Source: Trichoplax adhaerens
Taxonomy: Eukaryota; Placozoa; Uniplacotomia; Trichoplacea; Trichoplacidae
Direction: 5' to 3'
Length of the DNA: 64,000 nt
NCBI RefSeq assembly: GCF_000150275.1
Contig: NW_002060947.1
Coordinates: 2,903,740-2,967,739 of the forward strand
How positions within the stretch are numbered: position 1 is the stretch's first letter; each line of letters begins with the position of its first letter. Under the pieces are notes generated by a model. That model had not been told where the DNA came from. It worked only from the letters and a program-made list of their open reading frames with translations, and did not search any database. Position numbers and translations under genes: made by a program. Below, in pieces: positions 13,201-28,200 of this stretch.

Positions 13201-16200
13201 TATGAAACATATTCAAATTATTCGATTTTAGACAGCTTGCTGGAAATGCAATCAGGACTATTGAAAGTGGTTCATTTTGTAAATTAAAGAATCTTAAAGT
13301 ATTGTAAGTAAGCTATGAAGGATGCTTATAGCAGACTTGAACAGTCTGTAAAAATTTAATATATTGTGCGCTAATTAAATAATTGTTATTCTAACATTAG
13401 CTTATCGCAATTAATTAAATGAAAGAGATTTATATTTTACAAGACTAAATCTAAAAGTATTATTTTACTAAAGATTGTGTTTCGTAATTTAATTCGTAAA
13501 TCCAGTAAGGATTATATATATTTGTCATAAATCGAAACGTAATTAGTTTCATATATTTTATTGTAATGAAATTCAAATCTAATGAAAACGTCAGTAATTG
13601 GTAACAGCTGTAATTACAACTTATTGGGAGTCTAGCCTTAACGGAGGATAAGTAATAACTGTTTACAGAAAGACCTCGCTTTATATGCAACTAGCAAAAC
13701 ATCATCTGCCACCTTACGATTTGCTTTTGCTTCCAAATTAATACAGTAGGAGCTTCTCCTAATACCATCGTGCCTTATATAATCATTATCATTCCAAATG
13801 CAGCATAGATTGCAACTAATTACATTGTTCACATACTTTTAGTCGATAACACTATTATAATCATCACGATAGATAAGATGTCTCTACTAATATAGGATCT
13901 CCTATATTAAGGTCAACAACTATTTAAGTTAGTTAATCTCGCTAATGTTACATTTATTTTATTAGCACAATCATTCTTTTCTAATATTTGCAAGGGTATA
14001 ATTATAAAATTGTGTATAGTGTGTTAGCTTTAAAGAATTGGTGTATTAAAGCTAAAATTTAGAATACTTAAAAGAAAATTTTCATGACTGTCTTAACTAT
14101 ATACATTATAGGTCCGTCACAGGTAATAATTTGGAGAGCTTAAAACCTGGTCACATTGATTGCTTAACAAATCTGATGGAATTGTACGTATATTTTACTA
14201 GACAAAAATTAAAACCTATTATTTACTTTCTAGCTACGCTATGTTTATCATCGCATCAGATCGAGAAATAATCCATTACTAACTATAATATATGATTTAT
14301 TCGTCTATAATAATAATGAATTATGACCTGTGTCTAGTTTTCAAGATTATTAGGTTATGAATGCATAAGCATGCAATACGACATTTGCGTAATACAAAAA
14401 AATCTTGTATGAATTTTGTTTTTGCGTCTACAGATTACTATCCTAACGTATTTGTAACACCATTTATGTGCGTAAGCAGACTCGGTGTACTCAATGTAAA
14501 TAGAACTGTAAATCTATATTATTATTTTAATACATTACTTACCCAGGGAGTAATTTTTGACTTAGATCTTTTTATTACGCAGCTTGTGTTTATGTTCTTC
14601 CAATAATAACACAACAGACATCATGATACATGAACTTCACTAGTTATATTTAAGGCTATCATCTAGGCTAGGGTATTCGACATGGTAAATTCTTATGCAT
14701 CCATGTTAAAAGTTATAGAACATTTATATATTAACACTAAATATTATACGCTCATCTAATTTTAACTGACCGTTATAGTTACTTATATTTACAAAACTGT
14801 ACATATCAGGTTTTTGTAGTTAAATAAACCGTTATCATCAAAGTAACTTGATATTGTTTGCTTTTATATAGAAGTGCTTCTATAAATAGGATAAAAACGA
14901 TAGAAAATAATACACTTTGCGGCCTTGATCGATTGAAGATACTGTAAGTCTTTGTCGCTCTTAGTCTTACCATTGGCTTTGTATTTCAATTTTAATTTAT
15001 ATCTATTAAAACAGGCAAATTATGCTGCTATCTGATTACTTTTAAATACTGAAAGCTTAATGTTTGTGATATTATATGATTTAGTAATATTAAAAACGTC
15101 AGCATGATGTAATTATTAGATAACCTTAGTCCATAAATATCTTAAATAGCAATTTATTATAACTTATCTAGATCAGGCCAAATACTTGCAATAAAACTTA
15201 TCCAAGGAGTCATAAAGTATTTTTCTTCGCTGTCTAAATAATCAGATATTGTATAGGATTTGATATTAAACCCTTTAGTAGTATAATGTTATCGTTACTT
15301 ATATATATTGTATGGTAACGGTCAGATAAAAATTAAAAAAGAACAAGTAAATTAATTTCGATATGATAAGTGATTATGCCACTACAGTTCTATATTGAAA
15401 GGCAGCGAAGTTATTTTTTCCGAAAATCATAAAATCTTGACACAAATGATTTGTGCAACTAACCGATATCGCCTGTTAGAGTAAAATTCAAGTGTTTATC
15501 AAAGCATTGATTTTAACAACTAGGCGAATAGATCGGAATAATTTGACACATATATATTCAAAAACGCTGTGCGCTCCCAACTTACAGAAACTGTAAGAAT
15601 CTAATGATCATAACTACTCGTAAATAACATAATTAACATAATTAATTTCCATCTAAAATTATATAGGTATTTAAATAGTAACTTTATCCGATTCATTGCA
15701 CCAACAGCCTTCCATCAATTGTCTAAGATTAAAACACTGTGCGTATAATAATAATGATCAAATAAGTAGTATTATTAACGTAGAGTTATTAATTAAGAAT
15801 TTACGAGTATTTCAATGTGAAGTACAGTAGTAGATCTTATTAATGATTTAGATATTTAAGGCGAGAGTTTATTTGTGGTGTAAAGGAAGGCCTTGAAAAC
15901 TATCGTGTTAGCTTATTTCTGCATTTAAAGCAGCTGGTTTAATCAGTATGCCTCCTTTTTTCTAGAGTTATGAATAATAACCACATATTTAATCTTCCTC
16001 CTAAGCTATTTAAATCGATGGTCATGGCAACCTCTTTGTGAGTCGCATTGTTAAATATCTTATTTATCTCAGTTTATAGTTTAAGTATCAAATCATTAGC
16101 AACTTTCATTCGGCATTACATTAATTTTACGCTTGTCTGGGTGAATTTTTCTTAAAATTTCAGTCAGGAAGAGAATTAATAGTCTTACTCTGAATATTCT

Positions 16201-19200
16201 GATATTAAGCTATGAATTATAAGAACATAATTTACCAATTACAATTACTCTCGTAAGTTAGTAACTTCCTTCATTCTGATATTGAACAGGAATATCACTA
16301 ATACCCAATTGCAAGTATTGGACAACCATCAATTTTTGGGTCTTTATAACCTATTCAATCTGTAATTCTGTTATTTGTAAATATTTAGATCTTCATAGTA
16401 AAAGCTAACAATAAGAACTCAAATGATAGATATTCGCTAGAAATTATTAGCGTAGTAAGATTTCGAGTATGTCATAAGGGAATATTTAAAATTGGAATAT
16501 TACATCAAATTTTCCATCATTAGGCAATTAAACTTCAATAACGTCTCTATAATAAAAGCTACCGCATTCAAAGACTTATATAACGTTACTACCTTGTAGG
16601 TGCCCAGTTATGGATAGTATAAAAATGCAACTAAAAATTATTAATAAAGTCGAATTCTAATAGTAGCAACATACAGCATTATAGGGCTATTTCTAATATT
16701 ATATCATGTAGAGATTTGGCAGACAACGATATGACGATTCTAGATCCAATAGTCTTCCTACCGTTGGTCAAACTTCAAGAATTGTAAAATTCATTAAGAA
16801 GCTAGAATTTTGTAGATAAAGCTTATCTCTCTGATAATTAATTGTTTGTTTTAAATGACTAAAATTGCTAGAAATTTAAATGAAAATGAAATTCGGTCAT
16901 TAAGCGCCTATCAGTTCCAACATCTCTCAAATCTTAAAGTACTGTAAGCATTAGCTGGCTCAAACTTCACCTAGATAATGCTGTGATTTTCAAAGCACAA
17001 TTTGAGACTGCGAGTTGATTGCCATTAATTTCATAGGTTATGTTAGGGTTACTAATGTAGATTTAAATCTGTATTATGAAGTAATATACGTAAGATAACG
17101 ATAGCTAAATCTTAATACACATAGTAGTTGTCCTGAGCTGATTTACAATCATTAGTTGTTAAAATGCTAATTTAAAAGCTATAAATTTAATAGCTTGCGA
17201 ATATCATTGTCAGTGATTTTATACCGATTGAAAGAATAATACATTTAAAATTTAAAAAGAAGGTTTCTGTTAAAAAATAGTAGGACTGTCTATTATATAG
17301 AGTTCAAGCTGCATTTCGTAGGCAGTGCATACAGTGTTTGTTAGTTTTAAGCGAAGAATAATGAGTATAAAATTGTATAATAATATAACTTAGTCTTGAT
17401 ATTCCTTGATAAGATTAAAATAAGTATAATTGTAATAGAATCAACGTTACAGCTTAGCGTAATTTTTCTTCCAATTATTATAAAGAATTACAGGATCTGT
17501 AGCATGTTAATATAATCAAATACTGGTCTCTAATAGTGTTAAATTCTTTTTGTAGACGCCTACAAACGAATGAAATATTTTCGATTGATGCTAATGCATT
17601 TTCTGGTCTAAATAAATTACAATTATTGTAAGTATTGCCTGTGCTTCTTTCACTATGTAACTAGGCTGCATTTAATAGTTCATCAATTTTAATATTTCTT
17701 TAAACTTTTTACTTTCAATGATAGTTTGTGTTAACGAAATTTAAAGCAAACAAACTTACTTTGCGTAATTTTAGGCAGCTTAGCGGTAATCCGATCAGTA
17801 ATTTTCAGGAATTTAAATTACCTGCTGTACCATCTATGGATTTTTTGTATGCATTAATTTACACTTATAATTTAATCAGATGATACAGTGATATACGATG
17901 CTGTCGTATTCTATGTCTAATTAAAAGCATACCAACATTTTTACATTATATTTAAAGTTATTTATCGCCACAGTTATCGCTAATGATTATTTGTATCCGC
18001 CAAGAGGGGTATCGAGATCTTATCCGCTGAAGTTAGATGGAAGACATAAATTGATTAACCGAAGAAGGAATACGGTAGTAATAAAGAACATGTAAGTCTT
18101 AACTAAGTTCCACGGATGATATGGATATCAATATAGCTCGTAAAATATATATATATAGAATAAAAAAATATAGTATTAGTAACACAATCATAATTGTAAA
18201 GCTTAGCGATCAGTGGTATAAAGTAAAAATTTAAACAATTTTTAATATTATTTAGTGAGTGCGAAATATTTTAAGCTAGTACCCTATTTAAAATTTTTTC
18301 TACCATGAATTCGCGTCATTGAGCAAATATAAATTATTTAAATCTTTAAGTAATCTTGTCATGAGTATCGAAATTATCTACACAAAGTGATATTATTAGT
18401 ATATAACAAATTTCAAAAATAGAATGTACTAGTGTTTATTAAGATAAGTAATCTCTATATCTGGATTAGTAAATAACAATTAAGTATTAATTGAGGCCAA
18501 CAGTTAATTTTGATTAATCCAAACTATTATAACTATGGCCTAGCCATGGTACAGTGTAATACAGCAAAGACTGTAACTTCAATTGTTGTAAACAATATTG
18601 ATTACATATATTCTTGTACCAAGCACTAATTTAGAAAGGATGAAAAGATTAAGAATCTATTAAATGATCAAATTGACCATTAATAGAGTTTATAACTGAT
18701 TTCAATCGTTTACCATATGTTACTATATGCTCATGGAAAAATCTTTTGCTTTTTGGTATTCTAACGTAGAGATTTGGCCAATAATTTCCTATCGGAAATA
18801 AAACGGTTGGACTTTGGAGACTGCAGGACCCTGTTAGTTATATCTTCATAACTATAGTTGAGAATGACAGTCGTAATCGATGTAAAATATCAAATTGCAA
18901 AAAGTATAGTAATTTTTGATCAATACTAATATTCTTATGTTAAAATTATATTTATATTGTATAATCTTGCTTGGTATCTCGCTTGAAATAGCAATTTATC
19001 TTATAACAAACTGCATGAATCAACTCTACTCAACTTTTCTACTCTGGATCACTTAGTCCATCTGTAAGCATGATTCTGATGATAGCATGAGAAACAAAAT
19101 AATAGCTACTTATAGTTAAACTTAATTTCAAATAAATTTCTTACTTTTTTTCACTGATTAATATCTATTTATTATGTTAGCGATTTAACAGGCAATCGTT

Positions 19201-22200
19201 ATAATAGCATTAGAAATATTAAGGATTCATTCTTTATGAATAATTACAATTCTATGCTTTCAATGTAAGTATTTCATCCATATCGCAAAATTATAGCTAC
19301 GCAATTATTTACTTCCTTACTGACAGATCATTGCTAATATTTGTGTGCATAGTACACGCTGATACATGTTTTCCGAGGTCAATTTAGAACTATAATTTGT
19401 GCTACTTCGCGATGCAATATGGTTATCATCTAGTGTTGCTTTGAACAGAACACAAGTTATCTTAACGAATTAAATTCACGCCTTCGATTTAATAATATTT
19501 GCATGGCATATGTTATGAGTCTCATAAGGTGCTTATGATTCTAGTCAATCATGAGTATCTATTTAATAATCTTCTAAGTTGCATAAATCTAGTTTCATAG
19601 ACATATTCCATACCAGTTTTATGGTAATGTAAGAAAAATTATTCTAATTTAATGCCTGTAATTGAAAGATAAAATAATTAAATAAGCATGCTACATTGCA
19701 TAAATATCTACTACCTGATTAAAGAAATTACTACTAGATAAAATGAATGATTGTGCATTTAGAATAGCTAGTATATATATGTATTCAACATTGATGCAGT
19801 ATCTAGTATGAATGGTTATTTGATTTATAATTTCTTGGGTAACTTCTGAGGTAACCGTTTGACTCGACCTAAACTCCTAAAATATAAACATCAGTAAAGA
19901 GCTACCTAACAATATACTGTACAGATAAAAGTTAAAATAAATTTGTAGCTTTTTGTAGTCAATTCTGCTAAAGTGATAATGTTATTGTGTGCAATTACAT
20001 AGTAACAGAGAAAGCCAATTTCTTCGTCATGCAACAGTAGTTTATATGATGAATCTAGATTAGAAAAGAATTTCCCTATCATAATTGATACGATTGGATT
20101 GCGATACTCAAAATCAGGCACTAGATCGACTAAATATAAGTTATCACTATAAAATTCGCCAAATTGTTTTACGATACTTTTAATTTGGCTAAGATTTTGA
20201 GTTAAAGGTAGATACAAATCTTACTGGGGGTTTATCATCTATAAAATTAATGTAAGGGCATTTAATAAAATATAATTTTTTTCTTACAGTGGGTCAAATT
20301 CTCCTTTATGTTAAATATCAGATTTCTTGTCCTTACTTAATTGTAATATTGATACGATGCACACATAATTTTAGGTAAATTGTTTTAACTAGAATCTGTT
20401 CAATTTCTACAGGAATATCTCTTCAAATACTCTAAATTACATCCATATTGATGCCCTGAGACCGTTTTCAAAGTTACAGTCACTGTAAGTACAAAAAATA
20501 TTAATCTTCCTAGGAATAATGGAAATACAAATAGCGTACTATGTAGTTTAGATACTCTATAAATATCCTAATCGAGCTAATTATTTCTCTGTTTACTATA
20601 TAATATAAATGCGGTAGCTTTTGTACGCTTACTGCGTTCCAATTATCTATTTTATTGCTCATATTTTGCAGATTCTTGCTAAAGAACCAGTTACAGAAGC
20701 TAGATTTTATAAGACCGCTGTCACAACTTGTTGTTTTGTATGTTTATGAGCTGAAAGCTGTGGTTGTAAACTACACACATATGTGTATTCACGTACGGCA
20801 TGTGTATCCCAATGAATTTAACTCTTTTCTTCATCTTGAATGTATGGCAATAGTGAAGAACTAGAAATTATTACCATATTTCACAAACTAGCTTCGTGAC
20901 AGGGATAACGCAAAACAAATCTCTAAATTACTAAAGTCTCCGGGATTCAGTATCCCTTAGCTATTTCTCAAGCACTTACATATCTTTCCTTATAGATTAA
21001 ACAACTAGAGAATTCCTATTTTATGCAGCTATCTGCCGAGCTTAAATACCCTTCGGCAACAGCTATCATGAATGAGCCATCATAAGATTATGAAACTTAG
21101 TTTATATTGAATAGTTAAATTAATACCGAGATATTCATAATCATACACATGTACTGAATGACTCTAAATAATTAGACTACCGTATGTCCTTTCACGGAAT
21201 TATTTATGGTATCACCTATAAGTGAATATTTTCAGGATATTAATCACATGCGTTATAAGACATAGCACTATAATCAATTCACACCAGTTGCTATATAAGA
21301 ACTCTTACTTCAGTACAGCATAAGTTACTGTAACAAAATAATAACTGCCGTGGTTCTTACTGTAAGCCATTAATAGTTATCTCCATATATAAATATTAAT
21401 TCACGAAGTTTAGTCATTTAACTCTTCACGGTAGTTCGTACCGTGACACCATAAGATATTATTTTCTTTATAGGTGCTGAATTCTGTTATTCTTACAAAC
21501 ATTACGATCATTATTTAGTAAAGCATGAATTGTCAAATCATAAAATTTAATCTATGCTATATAGACGTTGACTATCATGTTTCATTGAGCTTTTTGATAG
21601 CAACTCTTAAATCTTCTGCATTTAAATATAAGTAGATAGTGCTATTGTTAAGAATAGCAGTACACTAACTGAGTAAGTAAGATCTAAACTCGAATTATAT
21701 CTATCATCTAGATTAAAATCTTTGTATCACGATTATAACTGCTTCGTTAGGTCTTTGCATTAAATCCACTTATCGGGCAGCTATTACTGCATAGAAACAA
21801 GATTAATTTACAAGAAGTATTTTACTAGCCTTTATGCTTCTGAAATGCTAAATTGTGTCTTCTCTAATGTCCAGATCTCTTACGTTCAATCTTATCACGA
21901 CAATAAGCACACAAGATTTTATAAACTTAACACAGCTCAAAGAATTGTAAGTAAATAATTGATAGTGAAAAACACCTGATGATTGTAATCATAAATAGTA
22001 GTAATTATTAAACGAATCTATGGTTATGAATTACTGTATTTGTTTGTTTTTTGAAGATGTGCAAACTATTTCATTTACTTCATTTAACTCCATTTGTATG
22101 CACTTTTTAACATTTATTGATCTATTCTTGTTTAGTACATGATATAAAATGAAAGGCATGCATAGAATATTTGCTTATGCGCTTTCATAATTATTACAAT

Positions 22201-25200
22201 ATTTTCCTTAAAAGACACCTGGACTCAAACAGGATTGGAGTTCTTAGTGAAAATTATTTCATGAATACAAAGTTAAATTCTTTGTAAGACTGATAATCGT
22301 AGCAAGTTGTAATATGGTTATTTTACGAAATAGCATTAAGACATGAATTATACTTATTTTAGATACTTGCAAAATAACCATATCTCTAATATTAATTCTA
22401 TTTTGGAAGGATTACAAGACTTACGGATACTGTAAAACTGTTCTTTCCTTTATTAATAGCCAAGTTGTCATTATTTCTTACCCTATAAGAATTTTATATA
22501 GGCAACTTCATTATTTTCGAATGTTTGATCTAATAGAAGATTATTTTTTTATATTTATCAACTCTGGTGCATTAACTTGAAATACAAGAAACTTGAATTC
22601 TAATAATATTAGAAATGTTAGCAAGACTTTTAATGTCAAACTTTCCTATCTCGGCGAATTGTAAGTAATATGAATATACGTCTTAAACAATTTTAGGCTT
22701 TCGGAAATAATACTTGTTCAGTTTTAGTATAAGGTCCTGCAAAACTAAATAGCTTAATTTTAGGTATTTAAGTCATAACGGAATTGCGCAAGTAGAAAAC
22801 AAAACCTTTTCTTCATATAAAAACTTAAGAATTCTGTAAGGATGACATATTACATTATTACTTTATATTAATAAAAGTAATTATTGAAAAGATTGTCTTA
22901 GCTGAATATACTGAATTTACTTAGCGATTTAAGTGATAACGCTATAACACTATCTGAGCAAGATGATTTGGGGTTAACATTCCTAGAAAAGCTGTGAGTG
23001 AAAGTAGCAAAAATTATGTCCATATTTTTAATTCATTTTAACAATTGTAACCAAACAAAATCTATATATATATATCAAATAAAATCTTGATATCGTAGAT
23101 TTTTCAAAAGGCGATAAGTTATGGGTAAAGTATTCGTAGATGCACGTATAATGATATTGATATCTTTGTAATTATCAGAAATAAGCGTTACTGCTATAAA
23201 CAGCAGCTGCAATTCCTTTTCCTGCTAGAGGCATCAATTTCATTAATATACGAACGAAACCTATGAAAGAGTTAATGTATTATTAGTGCATTCTCTTGTT
23301 GGTTGTAATAGATTTACGTAACCTTTTAAGCAGTGATTTAATGGCTACTCTGTTTGTATTAAACTTACGTTCGTATAATATTATAAAACCAAAATCACTT
23401 ACTTGGATATTTTATAAGATTTTGAGTAAAATTGCCTATATCGTAATGGCAGATTAAATGATGTTAAAATATAATTAATCTTTATTAGATATAATCTATA
23501 AATTTTTCTTAATTGATTCTTACATTCAATGTAATTATAGAAATTTAGCACGAAACGATATAAAATACCTAAATTGCTCGGGATTACCTCCCGTATTGAG
23601 ATCTTTGTAAGTGATATCCTCATTTAACTATTCTTATTTATCAATACTAAATACTCTGACGGCTATTTTTAAAATATTTACTCTGAATACTGTGTTTGAC
23701 ATTAATAGAATATTACATATTAAAAAAGCCTGTATCATACCTTTTAAGAATTTTAGCAAACAACAATATAAAAAAATTCGATCCTAATTGTGACCGTTTA
23801 TTCTATCAAATGAAGAAAATGTAGGTAGATGCTTGAAGTTTATCGTGAACATAATTTGAAAATGATTTGTTTAACTGAATCTAGTACTGACATAGCTATT
23901 TTTGTATTTGTTAGTGACATGAGTTATACTAATTTGACTGCAAATGGGATAGAAATACAGAAAGGCTTTCTCGATAAATTAAACTTAGTTAACGACTTGT
24001 AAGTATACTGCTTATTTAGGTGACAATTAGATCTTAAAATAAGACTGCTACTTATTTAGAAGAGAGTTATTCAAAAACATTATCTTAGCTGTAATAGCTA
24101 AACTTATAAAGAATTATCTTATATGTAGTGAACTTGTCGATTGCTTTTAGGAAATTGGCAGGTAATAACTGGGTCGGAATAACGAAGGGAATGGCAGCTA
24201 TAATTAACTTGAAGTTGTACGTATGCCAATAGATCCTCTTTATAAATCTTTTACTGGGAAAACTTTTCATTATGAACTATTAAATACTTCCCTTACATTA
24301 TGAATGTCTAAGTTACATCTATGCACTGTGATGAATATGTCAGGTGATAAAACATTAACCCGATAATTCAGTCTAGAATCTTAAATATTGTTATTTACAG
24401 TAGACGAGCTTATAAGTATTATGCATAGAGCTATTAACTTTATAAAATATATTACTTAAGAAGAATTTGAGATCGATTTCGGAACTTTTTTGAGCAAATA
24501 GAGATGTAAGCGATAATCCAATAGTATTGGACACCTTCATCGATGATTTATACGAACGTGTTGGGCCGTTTCTTATCGGAATGTAAGTAAGCGAAGTAAT
24601 AATGAGCTGTCTTGACCGTAGCATGTAAATACGGTGTTTCCTTATGCAATATGCATAATACTGTATTGGATACTGATAACAGTTGGACAGCGTAAAATTA
24701 CAGATGCTGATTTTATATTTACTTATTTCACGTAAAAGTATTGAACTAATTTAAGAGAGTTTTAAAGCCAATAAAAGCAATTATGACTTTGGTTAACGAT
24801 CCTCTACTTAGAGTATCTTGTTGAGCTGAGTCGGACGGCAGAGAACGGGTATATTTAAGAGGATCTATAACTGATATTGCCTATGTTTGTTGCAATATAT
24901 CTAGTTTACCATCCGTTATATAGTTGACTATAAAATGATATGTAGTATGGTAAATCCATACTGAATTCGTAGTTGACATTAAATTCTAGACAAATCTTAT
25001 CACGTAGTGGGATATTCACAATTTAATAATAGAAATAAATTATCGAAAGGTGTAATTTAGGCATTGTATACGCCTAACTATATTTAAATTTTAAGTAATC
25101 ATAACTTAATCTTGGTAGTTTAAGGACAAGAAAGTGAACAGAAATTCAGCTTTAAGCACAGAGAACTTTCTGGCATAAATTTTTTAAAGAATCATCGAAA

Positions 25201-28200
25201 TTTAACTAAACTGAATATAATGTCTGATTTGCAAGGTTTATAATCAGCTTTTTTTTCTAAATTAAAAAAATTTTTATAGTAATTTAAGTAAATGCAATAT
25301 ATCAACTATTCCTGGAAAGGCCTTTACCGTGTTTTACAAACTTAAAATTTTGTAAGTGTGTTATTTTAATAACTTGATGTTACAATAAAATTTACCGTGA
25401 TCATATCATAGTATAATTTATTTTAGATTAAATTTAATGTAGTGCTCTAAAGATAGAATCGTTGGTGCAAGCAAACTGATATATTTTTATAATTACTTAA
25501 ATTGATGTCTTTTCTAAATAATAGATCATTAAATGATAACAACTTACATGAATTTGATATGGTTGACGTCTCTTTGAAGGATTTGAATGAATTAGTAGAA
25601 TTGTAAGTATTGTGTCGTATCGTCTAACAGCAAAAAGAGACTGTTTATTAGAGAAAACAGATATTGTATTTAATAAAATTTCGATATTTCTTTTAGAAAT
25701 ATTGCAAAAAATAGCCTAAAAAAGATAAAATCTACACTAACAATTCGATTTAAAAATATGGAAAAACTGTAAGTATGATTTTCGAAATATTCTGTTATGA
25801 TCTTTATTCTCATAGAATAATACCGTAATGTATTGGACTTGTTTCTTAACAAGATTATCGCTGCAAAATAGTTTAATGCAAATAAAGTTTATTAATTTAA
25901 GCATAATATAATCAATGTACTAATACTTATGTCTAAATGAATCAGTAATATATCGAATAACAAGGTTGAAGGATTATGTAGGCCAAATTTGGACATAGTT
26001 GAACTATTTCCGAACATAAATTTGATGTAAGTCTGAAACTTGAGTATGTTTAGTGTTAACACGTATTTGCAAATTTAGTTCAGTTGTTGTTAATTAGCTG
26101 TTAAGCTTGTTGACTATAACTAATAAAATCGTAATTTATCATAAAGCGATGCAAGCAGAAACAAAATTGAAACGCTGCAGGAAAGATGCTTTAAAGGTTT
26201 ATCAAGATTGCAAAAACTGTAAGTGTTAGGAGTTACAAAGGGTGAAAAGTAATGACTCTATTGTTACTAATCTGAATTTTTAAGATATACGATGTAGTCA
26301 GAGAGGAAATACAAATTTGTATACTTCCTGGTAATCATAATTGAATTGACGCATCATTGTTATCGTGTACGTACAGATAATTTTAGTTTATGCGACAAGA
26401 GATATATCGCAATGCAACATTTTTTTATGTGAAGATTACTTAAATACAGTATGATCACACCTGTTAAACATTCTTCTCTCTTATAACCTGATTATCTAAT
26501 ATTGCAATATTGATCCGTTCGTTACGCTTAGAAGTTATAAACTTAAAAGCATTCTGTAACTAATCGTATATAAATCGTGAATTTTGCTGTAATAAGTAGA
26601 TTATCAGATAGTCAGATAGTCCTTGGTAGTTAGACGAACCTAACTTCTGTAATAAAGTGAAATTTGCAAGAAACTGTAGTTCTTGATTTATTGTTTTGAA
26701 GATCACTTTATCGCATAGCCAAATACCGTTGTTTATCATTACACATTAAATCTTTCAAATCTTTTCATGTAGGCTACAAATATAGTAATTTACTACAAAT
26801 CCATTGTTTTTACCAGTTCAATTTATCTACCCGATATTTAAAGCCGTCCTTATTAGATGAATTTTGAGCTATTTCGAAGACTATGCTATTGTATTGCTAT
26901 ATTACAAACTTTATGTGTGGTCACTTTACATGAAAGCGAAAATTAAAAATTGCGTATTTCTCCCATCTTTAGCGATTTACGAGGGAATCTATTAGCCTAT
27001 GTATCCCGAAAATCCTTTTATGGTCCACCTCAGTTGGTGGAAACGTAAGTCTGAGAGGCCATGTCTTGCAATTTTCCTACTTTCATATAGTACGTTTACA
27101 TCAACCATTGAGCTTAAAGTGCGCTATCTTCTTTTCGGCTGTGTAACATGTCAATAGGTTAACGAATCGCCCTTATTTTTGTTGTATAATACCTGCTAAA
27201 ATTGTGACCTGTGAACCATCGATGATATCTGATACTTTATCATCATGTCAGCACCTTCTTGCTCATACTTCATTACAGTACTTCGTCTGGGTTGTTGGTT
27301 GCTTGGCGTTTTTTGGCAATATCATTGTTATTATTCAGAACTGTTATCTCAATAATACTCAAGGGAAAGTTCATATTCTACTAATCAATAATCTAGCCAT
27401 GTCTGATCTTGTTATGTCAATTTACCTATTTATTATAGCATTTGCTAATTCAAATTACAACAATAATCAGTATGGTCAACGGTCAGAGGAGTGGTTAAGG
27501 AATCCTTTATGTGTATTATCTTGCATCCTTGTGACTACATCAAGCTTAGTCTCTGTCTTTTTAATGTTAATAATCAGTGTCGATAGGTTTATCGTTATAG
27601 CTTTGGTGTTTAAGGCAGAAAAGTTGAGCATGCTTGCTACTCGAGTGATTACCGGTATAATATGGCTAGCTTGCTTTACATTTGCACTTGTGCCGGCATC
27701 ATTCAGTATCGATAAACCAGGTCATAATCGATTATATACGTACAACAGCATGTGTATGCCAAGCAATTATGAAAACTATTTGTACCGCATTTGGATGATT
27801 ATCTATATATTTCTCACTATTATTGGTTGGATTATCACTTGCACCCTTTACGTTGGGATATTTATTTCTGTGTACAAAACTAGAAAAGCCGCTGGAAAAA
27901 TAATTCCCAAGGAAAGTAAAATACTTGCAATGCGTCTATGTGTCATACTGATAACTGACTTGATTAGCTGGGTACCGTATTATGCTGTGAATAATTTTGG
28001 TTTCATAACCAGTAGAGGTGTTGATGTTATTACATTACAATTTGTTGGTATTTTTGCACTTCCTATTAATTCTGCTGTTAATCCATTCTTGTATACCATA
28101 ACTGGTAGAGCTGTATTTAAAAGATTATTTATTCTTCCAGCGACTTGTTTAACCAAGTTCATTCGCAAACCGAAAAGTCAAGCTCAGCCTACCCGCTCAA

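Noticed and set aside
14404-14465. LRR-like stretch before gtaaat in an LGR intron
   Set aside because: Only 62 bp, in the wrong phase for its neighbours; the usual phase meets a stop at once.
18017-18091. Possible extra LRR exon ending before gtaagt
   Set aside because: The donor is good, but the acceptor is poor, the length is 75 bp and the encoded sequence lacks the Phe/Leu spacing of an LRR.
19906-20217. 103-codon minus-strand open frame inside an LGR intron
   Set aside because: Long for such AT-rich DNA, and loosely reminiscent of an acetyltransferase, but it has no ATG at its start, no fitting acceptor (a stop lies directly upstream) and no clear domain motif.
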